Shown here in pieces: positions 34,308 through 45,489 of a DNA stretch of 64,000 bases. Origin of the DNA: Actinernus sp. WN-2022 (lineage: Eukaryota > Cnidaria > Anthozoa > Actiniaria > Actinernidae); NCBI GenBank assembly GCA_030867875.1, contig JAOWCC010000019.1, forward strand, positions 81,434,861 to 81,498,860. Reading direction: 5' to 3'. Every line of letters starts with the position of its first letter. Position 1 is the first letter of the stretch. A program made the translations under genes and the position numbers. The notes beneath the pieces are model-generated. The model was not told the DNA's origin, did not search any database, and saw nothing but the letters and a program-made list of their open reading frames with translations.

Positions 34308-34310
34308 TTA

Positions 34311-36256
34311 GCTCATTCAAAATAGAATTAACAGTGGTTTGACCACTGACCCATGTTAATACTATAGACTATAGTATCCACATATCAGCAATTATTCTCA
34401 ACATGACATCAAATAGCCCATGCATAAACCCTAACATTTGAGGAATAAAGTGCAAACGCTATCAAACATTATAATTAGAATTAGAGGAGTTAGAGACCTG
34501 GAGAAGAGAGTGATGCCTTCATAATTCACTGGCAGTCGTCGTCTGCCTACGTACAACCAATTTAAGCCAGACAGTGAACTATGAAGCTCTGAATATATTG
34601 TAATATATTGTAATATATATATAGCGTGGAATTGATGACTAAGTATTCAACCTTTTTTCTTCGTTATTTTAACTTACCCTACCTTTTCCTTGTTCTGTTG
34701 GGTTGGTGCTACGAAAACCTTCAATGTTGAAGAGGATGTTCGTTTCTATGGAAATATTTCCCGGAACTGTACGACACGATTTCTTCGAATTCGAATAAAT
34801 TTCTTAAAAATTAATTAAGTCTTCCAAGAAATTGTATTTCCGGGAATAAAACCAACTGGTTTGGTTGTTCTTGCGAGGAATCCGATTACTTTTTCCATGA
34901 AAAATCGTTGGTCTTCATTTGAACGTGAGCCAATACTTATCTAGTGAAGATCAGGTTTATTCACTAAGTTGAAAACAGTTCCGAGTTAAATATATGGCCC
35001 AAGCACAGCTGGCGCACAGCGTTCCTGAGAAAGTCAAAACAATTATTTACTTGTGTAGAAGCTTCTGTGAATTGATTAACAGTATTTTATTTCCAAAAGC
35101 TAAGACGGACTAAACACGTCCAATCTAACAAGACACGATAGTTTATATATAGCAGCTGTACTGGCTTCCCAAAACGAGTTTACAAAAATGAATTTGCACA
35201 GAATAAAACAAGGCCAGAAAAGTCGAATGAAAATTAGCAGTCGTTTTTAGGGGAGAGTGGGTACGAGCCCCTAAAAACGACTGCGGGGGAGGCTAAATGA
35301 AAATGGGCAGGGTTTAATATTCTAATTATTGCTGTGCCATTCGTTCTCATGATTTTATTACGTAGCTGATTGGTTCACACGGACACGTGATACGATTTTC
35401 TGAATTAATAAAAAAATGCGACCGAGCACGGGATATTTCAAAGTTGCCGCGCGCGGACTCCCATAAACCATCACTTCTCCCTCGGTACTAGTCTCAATTC
35501 GAAAATAAACAACAAGGAACGCCTGCTAGATGGCCGACCCGTTACAAGATGGCCGACCCGTTACAAGATGGCCGACCCGTTACAAGATGGCCGACCCGTT
35601 GAAGCAGCGAAGGGGGAGGAAATGCTCTATTTTTACCCAATCTGTCGCTAGTTATGGGGCTCTACTGGTAAGTCATTTGAACCTTCATTATTACACAAAC
35701 TGGATTTGCAATACCGAGCCGATTGAAGGACATAAAGTGTTGGAATTAGGGTAAAATCACGAAGCAATATTCGATATTTCAAAAGGAATCGAATGTGTCA
35801 GAGGCTCTGCAGTGCAGCGATATCTCCCAAAACCGTTATTGCCTTCAAAGCAAAGCTTATTAGTGCGTTGTTCTGTATGGAACTAATATAAGTTTTTTTT
35901 TTTATTGTGCTTAGAAATATCAGGACATGAACATTTTAGCACCATGGGCAAAATGTTCTAAGTGTCACGCTTCAACTGCGCATGTTCATTCGATTTTTCT
36001 GGTCATGACAACTGCAGTCTCCGACCAGGATGCCACATATAAGATGTGTAAAAGCTATGAAGCATGTGGTATACGGCTGAAAATGTCACATTTAATAGAT
36101 TTGTCCTACTTGTGTTGCATGACTGTGAACTCGACAAGACTTGAAGTCCATGTTGACTGTGCGGTAAATGGGACCAAGGTGAATTGTTCTATAATAACAA
36201 AACAAAGTAATAAAATGTAAAAGGTCATGTGATGACCGAGAGCAGTGGCTATCTAT
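34311..36256. other. Non-coding DNA with small repeats
   Basis: Contains a 20-bp-arm hairpin at 35238-35284 (gcagtcgtttttaggggaga / cccctaaaaacgactgc) and the 19-bp tandem repeat at 35528-35603. A 97-codon plus-strand ORF at 35927-36220 (ATG in good context, Cys-rich, KCSKCHASTAHVH) has no recognisable family or supported splice sites. Confidence 0.4.
35528..35603 (+). repeat. 19-bp tandem repeat, four copies
   Basis: agatggccgacccgttaca repeats at 35528, 35547, 35566 and 35585. The core ccgaccc with atgg gives an in-frame ATG in each unit. Confidence 0.95.
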
Positions 36257-36672
36257 AGGGCGCATTCTTTTGGACAATTCTGACTATTCAATTCCTATTC
36301 CCGTATAGGAATAACAGAATGCACGGAATATTAATTCTGAAAAAACCACGAACAGATATTCCGAAAACGGAATTATCTTGACGGAGGTGACCTGGGAATT
36401 AACACTGAACTCTGCTTGACGAGGTTTCCCGCCAAAATATACCAAACGAGCGCCATTTTTCCTCTTCCGAATAAAATAACCCTATTCTGTTCATTCTGTT
36501 TATTCTGCTATCGGGAGCAGAATGAAAATAATGATATTCTGTTTATGCCGAAAACGGAATAGGTCCCAAAAGAACACGATCACCGTCTATTCCGGAATAA
36601 TCCCAAAAGAACACGATTACCGTCTATTGCGGCTATCCTTGTCCCATAATAATTCCAAACGAACGCGGCCCT
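36257..36672. mobile_element. hAT-like MITE, about 416 bp
   Basis: Left AGGGCGCATTCTTTTGGA and right ccaaacgaacgcggccct are imperfect TIRs. Sub-terminal phrases cccaaaagaacacgat(c/t)accg occur twice near the right end. Terminal (A)GGGCGC(A/G)TTC(T/G)TTTGG is hAT-like by eye; no clear 8-bp duplication. Confidence 0.6.
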
Positions 36673-37247
36673 GATCCGGCTATCATAAACTCGACCATCA
36701 ACAGAAGAAGTATTAATGTCATTGCTGCCAAAAATCCACAGAATAGAAACCTCGCTTGGATACTGTTGAACTAAATCACAGGGTAAAGTGGTCATTTACT
36801 GACAATTGGAGAAGATGAAATACATCATTAATACGAGTAAAATACTTTATTTCAAGACGTTTGGTTATTTATTCAGCTAAAAGCATGCAGTCTTACTGCC
36901 CTTCATAGGAGTGCTTAAGCTTAGTACAAGAACAAAAACATGAACCAAGTTATGAAAAGTGAACATTCACTGAAAATACAACATGACAATTGGTGTATGT
37001 AAGTGTTTTTAAAATATTAAAAGGAGAAAGAGAAATGCGATCTAATTGTAATTAATATTCAAAAACTCATGAATAATTAATGAGCATTTTGTCCAATCAG
37101 ATGAAGCAAATCAGTCACGTGCATGCTCCTTTATACCTGATAAAATCTCATCATTCTAAAAGGCCCGCGGAGGGATTTGAATTTTGTCCCAGGGGGAAAC
37201 GGGGTTAATTATTGAGACAATGGAATTTCTATTGATGTTTCAGCTTT

Positions 37248-37352
37248 CTCATTGAATTGCTAATTAGGATGAACGTTTTATATAAAGAATACTAATGAAC
37301 ATGAAATTTTATATAAAGTTTCATCCTAATTAAGAATTCACTGATAAAGACC
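37248..37352. mobile_element. Small palindromic MITE
   Basis: cattgaattgctaattagga then tgaacgttttatataaag pairs with tttatataaagtttcatcct then aattaagaattcactg; about 40-bp arms. Confidence 0.75.
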
Positions 37353-37885
37353 CAAAGATAGCAAAAAGTACACGGAACATAAGGTACCTAGATAATAAAT
37401 TTTGCACTAAATTTACTAATATCAGCAGACTACCGAGATACACAGATAATATTTTTTAAATGAAGTTATCCAACTACCATTACTTGTTTACCGAGCCACT
37501 GTTTAGTTCCAATTATTAAACCAAACTCAAAGCCGTAAAATAATAAAAACGTGCATTAAACTTACATATTTTGTGCCGGAGTCAAAAATTTAGAGTCTGC
37601 CGTCATGTCAGTCACATCGCTTTCCAAGTCTTGAACTTTATCGAGGTAAACCACGACACCAAATCCTTCAAGTGCATTGCGAAACGCCGCTTCAAACAAC
37701 ATAGTATGGTAATTTCTTCATGTCATTCCCTGAGATGTTCGTAATTGCAGGCGGTGATTACTCGAATATTTTGCATGGCGTTGTGAATACAAAGGTTCAA
37801 TGGTTCATTAAGTAACTATTCCCTTGAGATGTGCGTCTTTCTTTCATTGCATTCTTAAAGCGTTTTTGAAGCCGTTTAAAACACT

Positions 37886-37972
37886 CACAGCACGTGTTTT
37901 ATCAAGTCTAAAAATTATCGGGCTTCGCCCTCGAATTTTTAAACTTGATAAAACACTGCTGTTCGTGTTTTA
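37886..37972. repeat. Hairpin, about 25-bp arms
   Basis: cacgtgttttatcaagtcta then aaaattatc pairs with gaatttttaaacttgataaa then acac. The loop reads gggcttcgccctc. It resembles a small MITE. Confidence 0.75.
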
Positions 37973-38035
37973 AACAGTACATAATAAGTATTAATAATAA
38001 TAGCTATAATTATAGTTATAATTCACTCAGTGATC

Positions 38036-38144
38036 TTGGATTCAAAGCGAGGCAATCCTTTGCTAGGCTAAACTCGTTCCGATATTCCTCAGTGCGAGGC
38101 TGACCAGCAAAAACAAAGGATTTCCTCGCTTTGAATCCAAGATG
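38036..38144. repeat. Hairpin, 27-bp arms
   Basis: cttggattcaaagcgaggca then atcctttg (38036 on) pairs with caaaggatttcctcgctttg then aatccaag ending at 38144; one or two mismatches, loop about 50 bp. Confidence 0.8.
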
Positions 38145-38542
38145 GACACCAGGTAAAAAGAGTGAAACACAATACTGCTACTGCTAATGACAATGGTAGT
38201 GATAACTATGATGATGATAATGGGATAATGATGATGATCTGATACTGACACTGATAGTACTAGCGATAAGTACAGCCTCGCTTTGAGAAGGCTCAAAATC
38301 AGATTCAAACTAATAGACTGGCTAGAAACGCAAACATAAGCTCAAGCTCAAACTCAATGCACGCATGCGCATTTGAAATGCTTTTCTAAGATGTCGATCG
38401 AGGGAACGTTGATTTTCTTACGTTTGCGCTTGCATAACCAGCGTTTGCACGCGTGAATTCGTGAAGCACAAATGGAAGCGCACACAAGAGAATGGGAAAT
38501 TTCATTTTTTTTCGCTCGCGTTTGGCTTTTGTGTTGGAGCGG

Positions 38543-38826
38543 GTATTCGCACCCAGACATCAAATAGGGAGGGTGAGGGAGTAGGGATGAGAGAGGGGGT
38601 AAAAATTATCACAGTTGTACATGTAGTTTTGTTTTTGTGTCAGTTTGGGTATTCGCACAGGAAGGGTGGGGATGAAGGAATAGGGATGAGAGAAGGGGGT
38701 AGGGAGGGTAAAATTGTGACAGTTGTTGTTTTGGTGTTCAAGTGCCGGTATTGATATCCGGACGTCAAGCAGGAAGGGTGAGGGAATGGGGATAAGAGAG
38801 GAGGGTGGAGGGTAATATTGTTGAAG
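38543..38826 (+). repeat. About 100-bp tandem repeat, three diverged copies
   Basis: The phrase (g)ggtattcgcac..., ggagggtgagggagtaggga, tgagagagggggta, (a)tcacagttgt recurs three times at intervals of about 100 bp. The third copy is the most diverged. Confidence 0.75.
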
Positions 38827-41800
38827 AAACCATAGGTGGAAAACTATGTGGAAAATTGAGGCATGGTGGAAATTAGGGGATAAGTGGATTGAAAAAATGC
38901 AATAAATGATGGTGAAAGGAGTAAAATATGTTTTTGTATAAAGGAAGGAGGACTATCAAGAAGCGGAAGGACTGGATATCCCAGGGCAGGGTGAACACTG
39001 GGTACACTGTGTGAATTATGAAGAACATAATCGGTAGAGAAAACATGCAGAGTGAGCCTGGACTAAAGGAAAAGCCTTGAAAATGAGGAAATTGAAGGAG
39101 GAGAAGCATGGAAGCAGTGAGCCCGGAGGAAAAATAGATAACTAATTAAATGAAAGCAGTGTATCTTGGTGTTATTGAAAACAGGGTAATAAGTGGAAAA
39201 AATGATAAATTAAGATAAAATTTGTAGGTAACACAGAGGAAAAAATTAATAAAGTGACGTTTATGATCAAAGGTAAATGTGTAGTTGGACATAAAAGTGG
39301 AAATGTATCCGTAGTATAACAGAAGGGGAGAATAAACCAATGAGAGGTTGCCTAGGCCTGGGGAGAGGAGGAGCTTTGATTGTTGTGGAGGAATGTGGGA
39401 ATTGAGAAATGCCAAATATACTGAAGGGACGGGCCGGTTACGGGATTGCTCAATATGTAAAGTCGTACTTATGTGGGAGAATATAAGGGAATATATCGGA
39501 AGAAAACGGTCGTATAAAACGTAGATGAAAGCGGAATCAAAGGAGTGGGGAAGGAAAACTATGTGTAATTAGTTCGGGGTCGTAAAATGACGAAAAATGA
39601 CGAAGGTGGCTAGCGGTAGATAACAATCCAAGACTGTGAACCGGGAAGGGGGCATGAATATAATATAATAAATAGATACATAAATAAATAGATAACGAAG
39701 ATATTGATAGCTAAGGGGATGGGGACCCTAGTGAGCTCATAGGGGATAGAGCAAGTCCAATGTGAGTCCACCATATCCTGTATAGCAATCTCTTCAGGGG
39801 CGGGATGCTATACAGAAAACACTGCAGCTTGGAGGGGAAGCCGAGTAAACTGAGGGAATATGTATAGTGGACCGAGGGGAGTAGTAGAGGGGAGGAAGGG
39901 GGATGTGTAGAACGGAAAAAGTGCCGTGGAGAGGATTGCTGCAGGGTTTAACGTGTTTCGAAATGCTTATAGACCGGTCTTGAGCATTCTCGCCCGACAC
40001 GTGATAGAGTGGGCATTGGACTGCTCGTTCTGACAACTAAGCGCGGGACCGACAAGAAGAAAAACAACAAATATGGTTACCTGGAGGCCAGTAAGGGGCG
40101 AAGAGTCCCAGGGATTTGGCCAGTGTTCTGGTTGTGTTTTTTTGCCTTGGCGTAATACATTTCAATCTGTAGCTGCCGAAAGGGAAGGAATCTCGCGGTG
40201 AGGGCAAATAAAACTAGCACATATTGATGTGTGATTGGATGTTAAATTGTGAGGGTGTGATGAATGTGACAGTTCTCACTGCGTTAAAGACCAGATCGAG
40301 AGGGGGCGGGGGCGGGGACGTGGCACAAAGCGGCAAAACGGTATGCTCCGCTGGCCAAAAGAACGAAGGCTCTGCTATGAAATACAAATAACCGAGGGCG
40401 ATAACTTTTGTGGTAAATAATTTTGTAGCTTGGTAAACTCAAAGAGAATTACAAATAAAGAAAACTGAAACCTGTAAAAGTCTTAGGCTGATCTTTTAAG
40501 TAGTGATCTTATTTTTTGACAAAACAGTTCACTTCAAGCAGAAATCACGGTATGTGCCTGTTGTTTCATTTCAGTTTACGCGGGAAACTGGGGGCGGCCG
40601 CACGCCGACAAGAAATAGCAAATACGAATGCGTGTGACGTTTTATCGCGGTGTGCGGGGGCTGCGAAGGGTTGTCCGAGTGAACTCTACACGGGTTGCCT
40701 GTGGTAGATCGTGGGGGCCTGGAACGGTTTCAAGAGCGACGGCCATCTTGTAAATCGAAAGGAAGAAATACGACGGGTTCTCCAAGTGAGTATTTACATC
40801 TCCTGGGAGAGATGACGCCACAAAAGTCGAGTATGGTTAAGTGGTAATGCGCCGGGAGACGAACTCCTATGGTATGTAGTGTGGTTTATTGTTGTATAGT
40901 ACGTAGGTACATGTACTTCACTACTGGTGTATAGGTGCATAGTATGTGTGTGGAAATGCTGCCAAAACGAGGCCGGTGTGTGGAATGAAAACATAGGAGC
41001 TGGTGGCCCTGAACAAACAATTGAGGGAATTGGATGTATCTTTATTTGACTATTCTAGATAGACTTATTTATAAATTAATTTGACTAAAACTGCAATGGT
41101 TGGTGTCAGTGGAAAATGTGTAGATGTAGTAAATGATATGTACCAATATACCCACCCCACGATCCCGGGTATACCGATGTATTTATTGATTAAATTGTAA
41201 TTGTAGGTAAAGTGGAATTAATGTATATGTGGTATATTTTGGTCTAGACTGTGGCAGCATGTGAGGACAAAAGTCGGAAATGAATCAAGCAATTGATAGA
41301 AGTTAGTGTCCATAAAAAGGCAGTCCGTGCGGGTGGGTAGTTGTTTTGATGTAATTGTCGGTTTCGTACATGGTTTGGAATTGTGTTTGTCTTTGTTGTT
41401 GGGTAGTCATGAGGACGGTGTGTGGGAACGGAAAAGGGTATTGCGGTGCGAAAAGCTGGGGTGGTAGGGGACTTTGAGGTCGAGTAGGCTGTGGATCTTG
41501 TTGTTTCTCTTAGGGAGTGGGTCAGTTTGTGTAGTACGGGCTGGGGGGATGAAATCGAGTAGGCTGGGGATGTTGCCGTTAGTGTTGTCGGGGGGTGCAG
41601 TGTTGTTGGCGGCGGGAGGGTGTGGGGTAGTGTGTTTTGCTGGGATTGGGTGATGTTGTAGAGGTGCTGCCTGTCTTTTGCGGCTGAAATGTAGGAGTGT
41701 TTCTGTGTTGATGTCATGGTGGTTTGAGGGTATATGTGGGTGGGTATTGTGTACTCCGATAGTGTGTGGTAATAGTAGGGAGAGTTGTTGTGTGATAGTG

Positions 41801-41870
41801 GCAAGTTCGTCCTTGTGGTGTTGTAGTTTGACTCGGGTGAGTTTGGTGCCGGCCTAGTGTATAATGTCTA
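38560..41870. other. Strand-asymmetric block: purine-rich then G/T-rich top strand, C-poor
   Basis: From about 38560 to 40000 the plus strand is dominated by G and A. From about 40800 to 41870 it is dominated by G and T, and C is scarce throughout. Minus-strand ORFs here (for example 41244-41804, 186 codons rich in T, P, S and H) are long because TAA/TAG/TGA are depleted in C/A-rich sequence. I see no domain and do not call them genes. No TIR or LTR was found at the borders. Confidence 0.6.
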
Positions 41871-42189
41871 GTTGCGCTTGAATTTACGCTTGCTTTACAC
41901 GTGTGAACCAGCCTTAATTAGATGTGCTTGGATGAAATTTAGGCGAAGTTAATGCCAGCGCTGATCAGCGGTCTTCCCCATTCAGGAGCTTCGGGAGTTC
42001 CCGTATGTGCTTCAGGGCTCAGTGGCATGCTTCTTGCTTTGCCGTTGTAGGCAGTTGTCGTTCGTTGCTTGCTCAAAATGTGCTTTGTGTGCTTCGAAAA
42101 TATCCTCCGGATCGAGACCCTTCAAAGAGACTGTGATCAGACGTGCCTTGATCGCTTGCTGGAGTTCAATTGGTCTAAGTCGTCCCACG

Positions 42190-42480
42190 ATTGTCGCTGT
42201 ACAATGAGCAAAGTGTCTGAGAAAAAATCAACATCAAGCTCGGCGGAGGGCTCTATAGTCCGCAACTTTCGCCCGAAGTTGTGACGGCAATTCAGCTTGC
42301 AGTCGACCGAGCTATGGCAAATGGAGATCCTCAAGGAACGGTGGCCTCTCTTCCTGTTTCAGCCTCTGTCAATCCAGCATCAAGCGCCTCGAATTCGTCA
42401 GTTTTGACATCCAGGACCGACGAATTACTACGCTCAGGAAATCCTCCCGTCACGAGTCAACCAAGCGTATCCGTGTGAGA
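42190..42480 (+). pseudogene. Possible TE-derived ORF fragment
   Basis: An open plus-strand frame reads SPQLSPEVVTAIQLAVDRAM then a Ser/Pro-rich stretch (VSASVNPASSASNSSV) and ends at QPSVSV stop. Upstream in another frame a Cys-pair sequence occurs (CFVCFENILRIETLQRDCDQ). It looks like a retroelement ORF1/gag-style protein, but I cannot assign it. Confidence 0.3.
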
Positions 42481-42796
42481 GCCGACCGACTTGTAACGCC
42501 GCTGACAATTGTTAAATGTCACTTATTTCTGTCGATGAGAGGATTTCTACGGGTTATTTTGGCGGTGTTAGGTTCGCAAGGGATTGTGGTCAAATGTACA
42601 ACCGCCATCGTTTTTCGTACGGTGGATGTTAACAATTACACTAGAAGCTCGAAGGTTCTATTATACAAATAGACTGTGTCCGTGGAGGAACTAGTATACA
42701 AATAGACTGTGTCCATCGAGTAACTATGGACTGATAGTTGCCCGCGGAAATTTGATGTTCTTAAAACAAAATTGTATTTCGTGCTCAGCGGGCACT

Positions 42797-43283
42797 ATTA
42801 TACAAATAGACTGTGTCCGTCGAGGAACTATCGGCTGATAGTTGCCCGCGGAAATTTGATGTTCTTAAAACAAATATAAGCCCGAGAACGAAGTTCGAGG
42901 GCTTGTATGCTAGTTTTAAGAACATCAAATTTCCAAGGGAAACTATCAGCCTTTATAGTTCACCACAAAATTTTGGCGCGCGCTCATTGGCTAAAAGCGA
43001 TCACATGACGTGATAGTTGTCGTCCGCGGATGAAAACTATCAGGCGATAGTGCCTGCTGAGAGCGGAATACAATTTTGTGATGAACAATAACGACAAATA
43101 GACTGTGATTGTCTCGGAACTATCGGCTGATAGTTTCCCTTGGAAATTTGATGTTCTTAAAACTAGCATATAAGCCCTCGAACTGCGTTCTCGGGCTTAT
43201 ATTTGTTTTAAGAACATCAAATTTCCGCGGGAAACTATCAGCCGATAGTTCCTCGACGGACACAGTCTATTTGTATAATAGAT
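42797..43283. mobile_element. Most complete copy: MITE with about 155-bp TIRs
   Basis: Arms 42797-42953 and 43125-43283 are inverted copies starting tattatacaaatagactgtg and reaching tttccaagggaaactatcag. Each arm itself contains a shorter palindrome (atataagcccgagaacg / cgttctcgggcttatat), so the element is a palindrome of palindromes. Confidence 0.88.
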
Positions 43284-43354
43284 CCGAGACAAACAGTCTA
43301 TTTGTCATTATTGTTCATCACAAAATTGTCTTCCGCTCTCAGCGGCGGGCACTA

Positions 43355-43556
43355 TCGCATATACCATATATGCCTAAAGTCAACACCAACCGTTTTAAGA
43401 ATTCTTTTATAAATCGCTTAATTTTTAAATATAACTTAGCTTTATAGTGAACTCGTATTCTCATCTCGTATAATATTTTTCTTACTGTGAATGTAACATA
43501 AGATATGTATTTTTATCTTTTGACACAATAAAGACTATTATCATTATTATTATTAT
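43355..43556 (+). mobile_element. LINE 3' tail (5'-truncated)
   Basis: The end of a LINE ORF (NTNRFKNSFINRLIFKYNLA then stop at about 43444) is followed by a 3' UTR and ...acacaataaagactattatc with (att)n. It lies inside the palindromic repeat cluster, splitting a copy between cactatcgc and tagtttgcatccg. Confidence 0.7.
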
Positions 43557-44222
43557 AGTTTGCATCCGACGACAACTATCACGTCACGTGATCGATTTTG
43601 GCCAATGAGCGTGCGCCAAATTTTTGTGGTGAACTATAACGGCAGATAGTTGACGAGGAGCGTAGAAATGAGAGCGAGTAGTCTAATTGTTTTAGTAGAA
43701 GCCAACTAGTAGCTCAATCTTAAACTGAAGCAATATTTTTTTAACATTTTGACGACTTCGCAGCCATTGTTTTGCTTTTGAAAACCGTTTTTCTTTCGCT
43801 ACTCACTATCTATCACTTCGCTACTCACTATCTATCACAGACTATAGTTCCCACAAAGGCGCGCGCTCATTGGCTAAAAGCGATCACATGACGTGATAGT
43901 TGTCGTCCGCGGATACAAATTATCAGGTAATAGTGCCCACTGAGAGTGGAAGACAATTTTGTGATGAACAATAACGACAAATAGAGTGTTTGTCTCGGAA
44001 CTATCGGCTGATAGTTTCCCTTGTAAATTTGATGTTCTTAAAACTAGTATATATGCGTTCGAGGGCTTATATTTGTTTCAAGAACATCAAATTTCCGCGG
44101 GCAACTATCAGCCGATAGTTCCTCGACGGACACAGTCTATTTGTATAATCGATAGTGAGTAGCTTAGCCAATCAGATTGCAGGATTGGTGGTAGAACGCT
44201 AGTTGGTTTCTACTAATATATT

Positions 44223-44491
44223 CTACATGTTATCTCGCACGTATTGCTGCGCAGACGCGAGCATCTGACGTGTGGCATATAGCAGCAATATGTCGTCTGG
44301 CGTGTCCAGATCCACTGCCTCCTGGTAATTCTTGATTGGGAATATTTGATTGATTGGAAGACCCACCACCTTGCTCTTGAGTTCTTGCATCACATCCCAA
44401 ATGATTTGGCTGTTGTAAACCTTTCTCGTATCTTCACGTACCTCCAAGTGTAAGTCATCGATTTTGCTAAGAAGGATGAATACTGGAATCT
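44223..44491 (-). CDS. IFI44L-like: IFI44-like GTPase copy C, terminal exon only
   Basis: After acceptor cctatttcacag it encodes EIPVFILLSKIDDLHLEVRE, LKSKVVGLPINQIFPIKNYQ, DILLLYATRQMLASAQQYVR, DNM and stop. It has the same length (269 nt) and phase as copy B exon 4, with clear paralogous similarity (ILL(A/S)KID, FPIKNYQ, DILLL(F/Y)A). Expected upstream exons (VVDAS, DTxG, P-loop) would lie to the right, but none was found up to 64000. It is either an orphan or pseudogenic exon, or has a very long intron. Confidence 0.85.
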
Positions 44492-44761
44492 CTGTGAAAT
44501 AGGACATTTGCAATTGCATATGATGACATCATATACTACAACTCAGTACCAGAACTCTTTGCGCAGACCTTTTATTCCTCAGTTTAATTTGGGACATTAT
44601 ATCGGAACTCTCAAAGGAGTTGAGAAATTTGAATGAGAAAAAGAATTTGACAAGGTGGTACAGTGACCATGGTTGTAGTAAAATGAAGCCACATTATGCA
44701 ACGTCTTATTAAATGAAAACAACAAGTGGACATGCTGGCTTTTATATGCGGGCTGCTGATT

Positions 44762-44914
44762 AAGCAATTATTGAATAAGGTTGAGCATTATAGCGAAAAT
44801 TATCAAGACAGATTATAGGTCTGTGTTATCTGCCGAAGCCGAAAACTGATAACACAGACCGAGTTCTTGATAATTTTCGCTATCATGCGAAAACCGAATT
44901 CAATAATTGTTTTA
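44762..44914. mobile_element. MITE, about 150 bp, just upstream of copy C exon
   Basis: aagcaattattgaataaggt, gcgaaaattatcaagacag and ggtctgtgttatctgccgaa pair with ctgataacacagacc, cttgataattttcgctat and attcaataattgtttt. Confidence 0.85.
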
Positions 44915-44929
44915 TTAGTACGTTTTAAT

Positions 44930-45035
44930 CAATACCCTGGTCCCAGAGGTTTTCTCCGTTGCTTTAATAAAGAGAGCCGCGAAGAGGCGATCAGCGAGGA
45001 GGGAAGAGAGAGTAAACATCTGGTAGCGCACGGCA
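44930..45035 (-). repeat. CCCTGGTYCCAGAGGTTTTCT repeat fragment
   Basis: accctggtcccagaggtttt then ctccg, agagccgcgaagaggcgatc is the reverse of text found twice inside the MULE-like element (gaaaacctctggaaccaggg at 47437; gaaaacctctgcaaccaggg at 47616). Confidence 0.65.
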
Positions 45036-45048
45036 CGAATCTCACTAT

Positions 45049-45211
45049 AGACCCATTCGAAAAATGGCGTCCAATTTAAAAAGCTATTGTCCTGGTAACG
45101 TGAACACGAGACTAGTCAGTACAAACAAAAGCTTTTGAACGTGTAAGCGAGGCTAGTCAGTCCTAAACAATAGTTAATTAAATTGGACGCCATTTTTCGA
45201 ATAGGTCTATA
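45049..45211. mobile_element. MITE, 163 bp, TA-flanked
   Basis: Left TATAGACCCATTCGAAAAAT then ggcgtccaattt; right aaattggacgccatttttcg then aataggtctata. Arms are 32 bp with one or two mismatches; TA at both ends fits a mariner-type insertion. Confidence 0.88.
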
Positions 45212-45489
45212 ATGACAGCGATAGGTGTGAATTAACATCACGAGATCAATTAACAAACAACCAATCACAACACAGTAAAAACACATCCCACGTGATTGTT
45301 TTTGTTCTTGGAGTAGTAAGAAAAGAAACGTGGTAGTGGTAAAATATTATATACCAAGGACAACAAATGGTATTATATTGACTACTAAGTAATACTTAGC
45401 AGGGAGTACAAAGGGTATTATTTTATTATTTTGACTACATTTTTTCCACGCATCACATTGTTTACATGCAGTTTTGAGTGAAAATATAA

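Larger units (their letters stand above)
42660..44160. repeat. Cluster of inverted and direct copies of one palindromic repeat family
   Basis: The text acaaatagactgtgtccgtc, aggaactatcggctgatagt, gcggaaatttgatgttctta recurs at about 42660, 42800, 43085 (inverse partner to 43283) and 43980-44140 in both orientations. Linked spacer text (gcgctcattggctaaaagcg, gatcacatgacgtgatagtt) is at about 42980, 43580 (inverse) and 43862. At least three partial or full copies are nested here. Confidence 0.88.

Noticed and set aside
35927..36220. 97-codon Cys-containing plus-strand ORF as a gene
   Set aside because: ATG context is acceptable, but no family, signal peptide or splice evidence; kept only as a remark.
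41244..41804. 186-codon minus-strand ORF rich in Thr, Pro, Ser and His
   Set aside because: It lies in a C/A-rich (minus) strand where stop codons are depleted. No domain, no splice context, no conserved-looking core.
42009..42207. Cys-pair frame (CFVCFENILRIETLQ) as a zinc-binding gene
   Set aside because: Only one clear Cys pair and conflicting frames; at most a TE ORF fragment.
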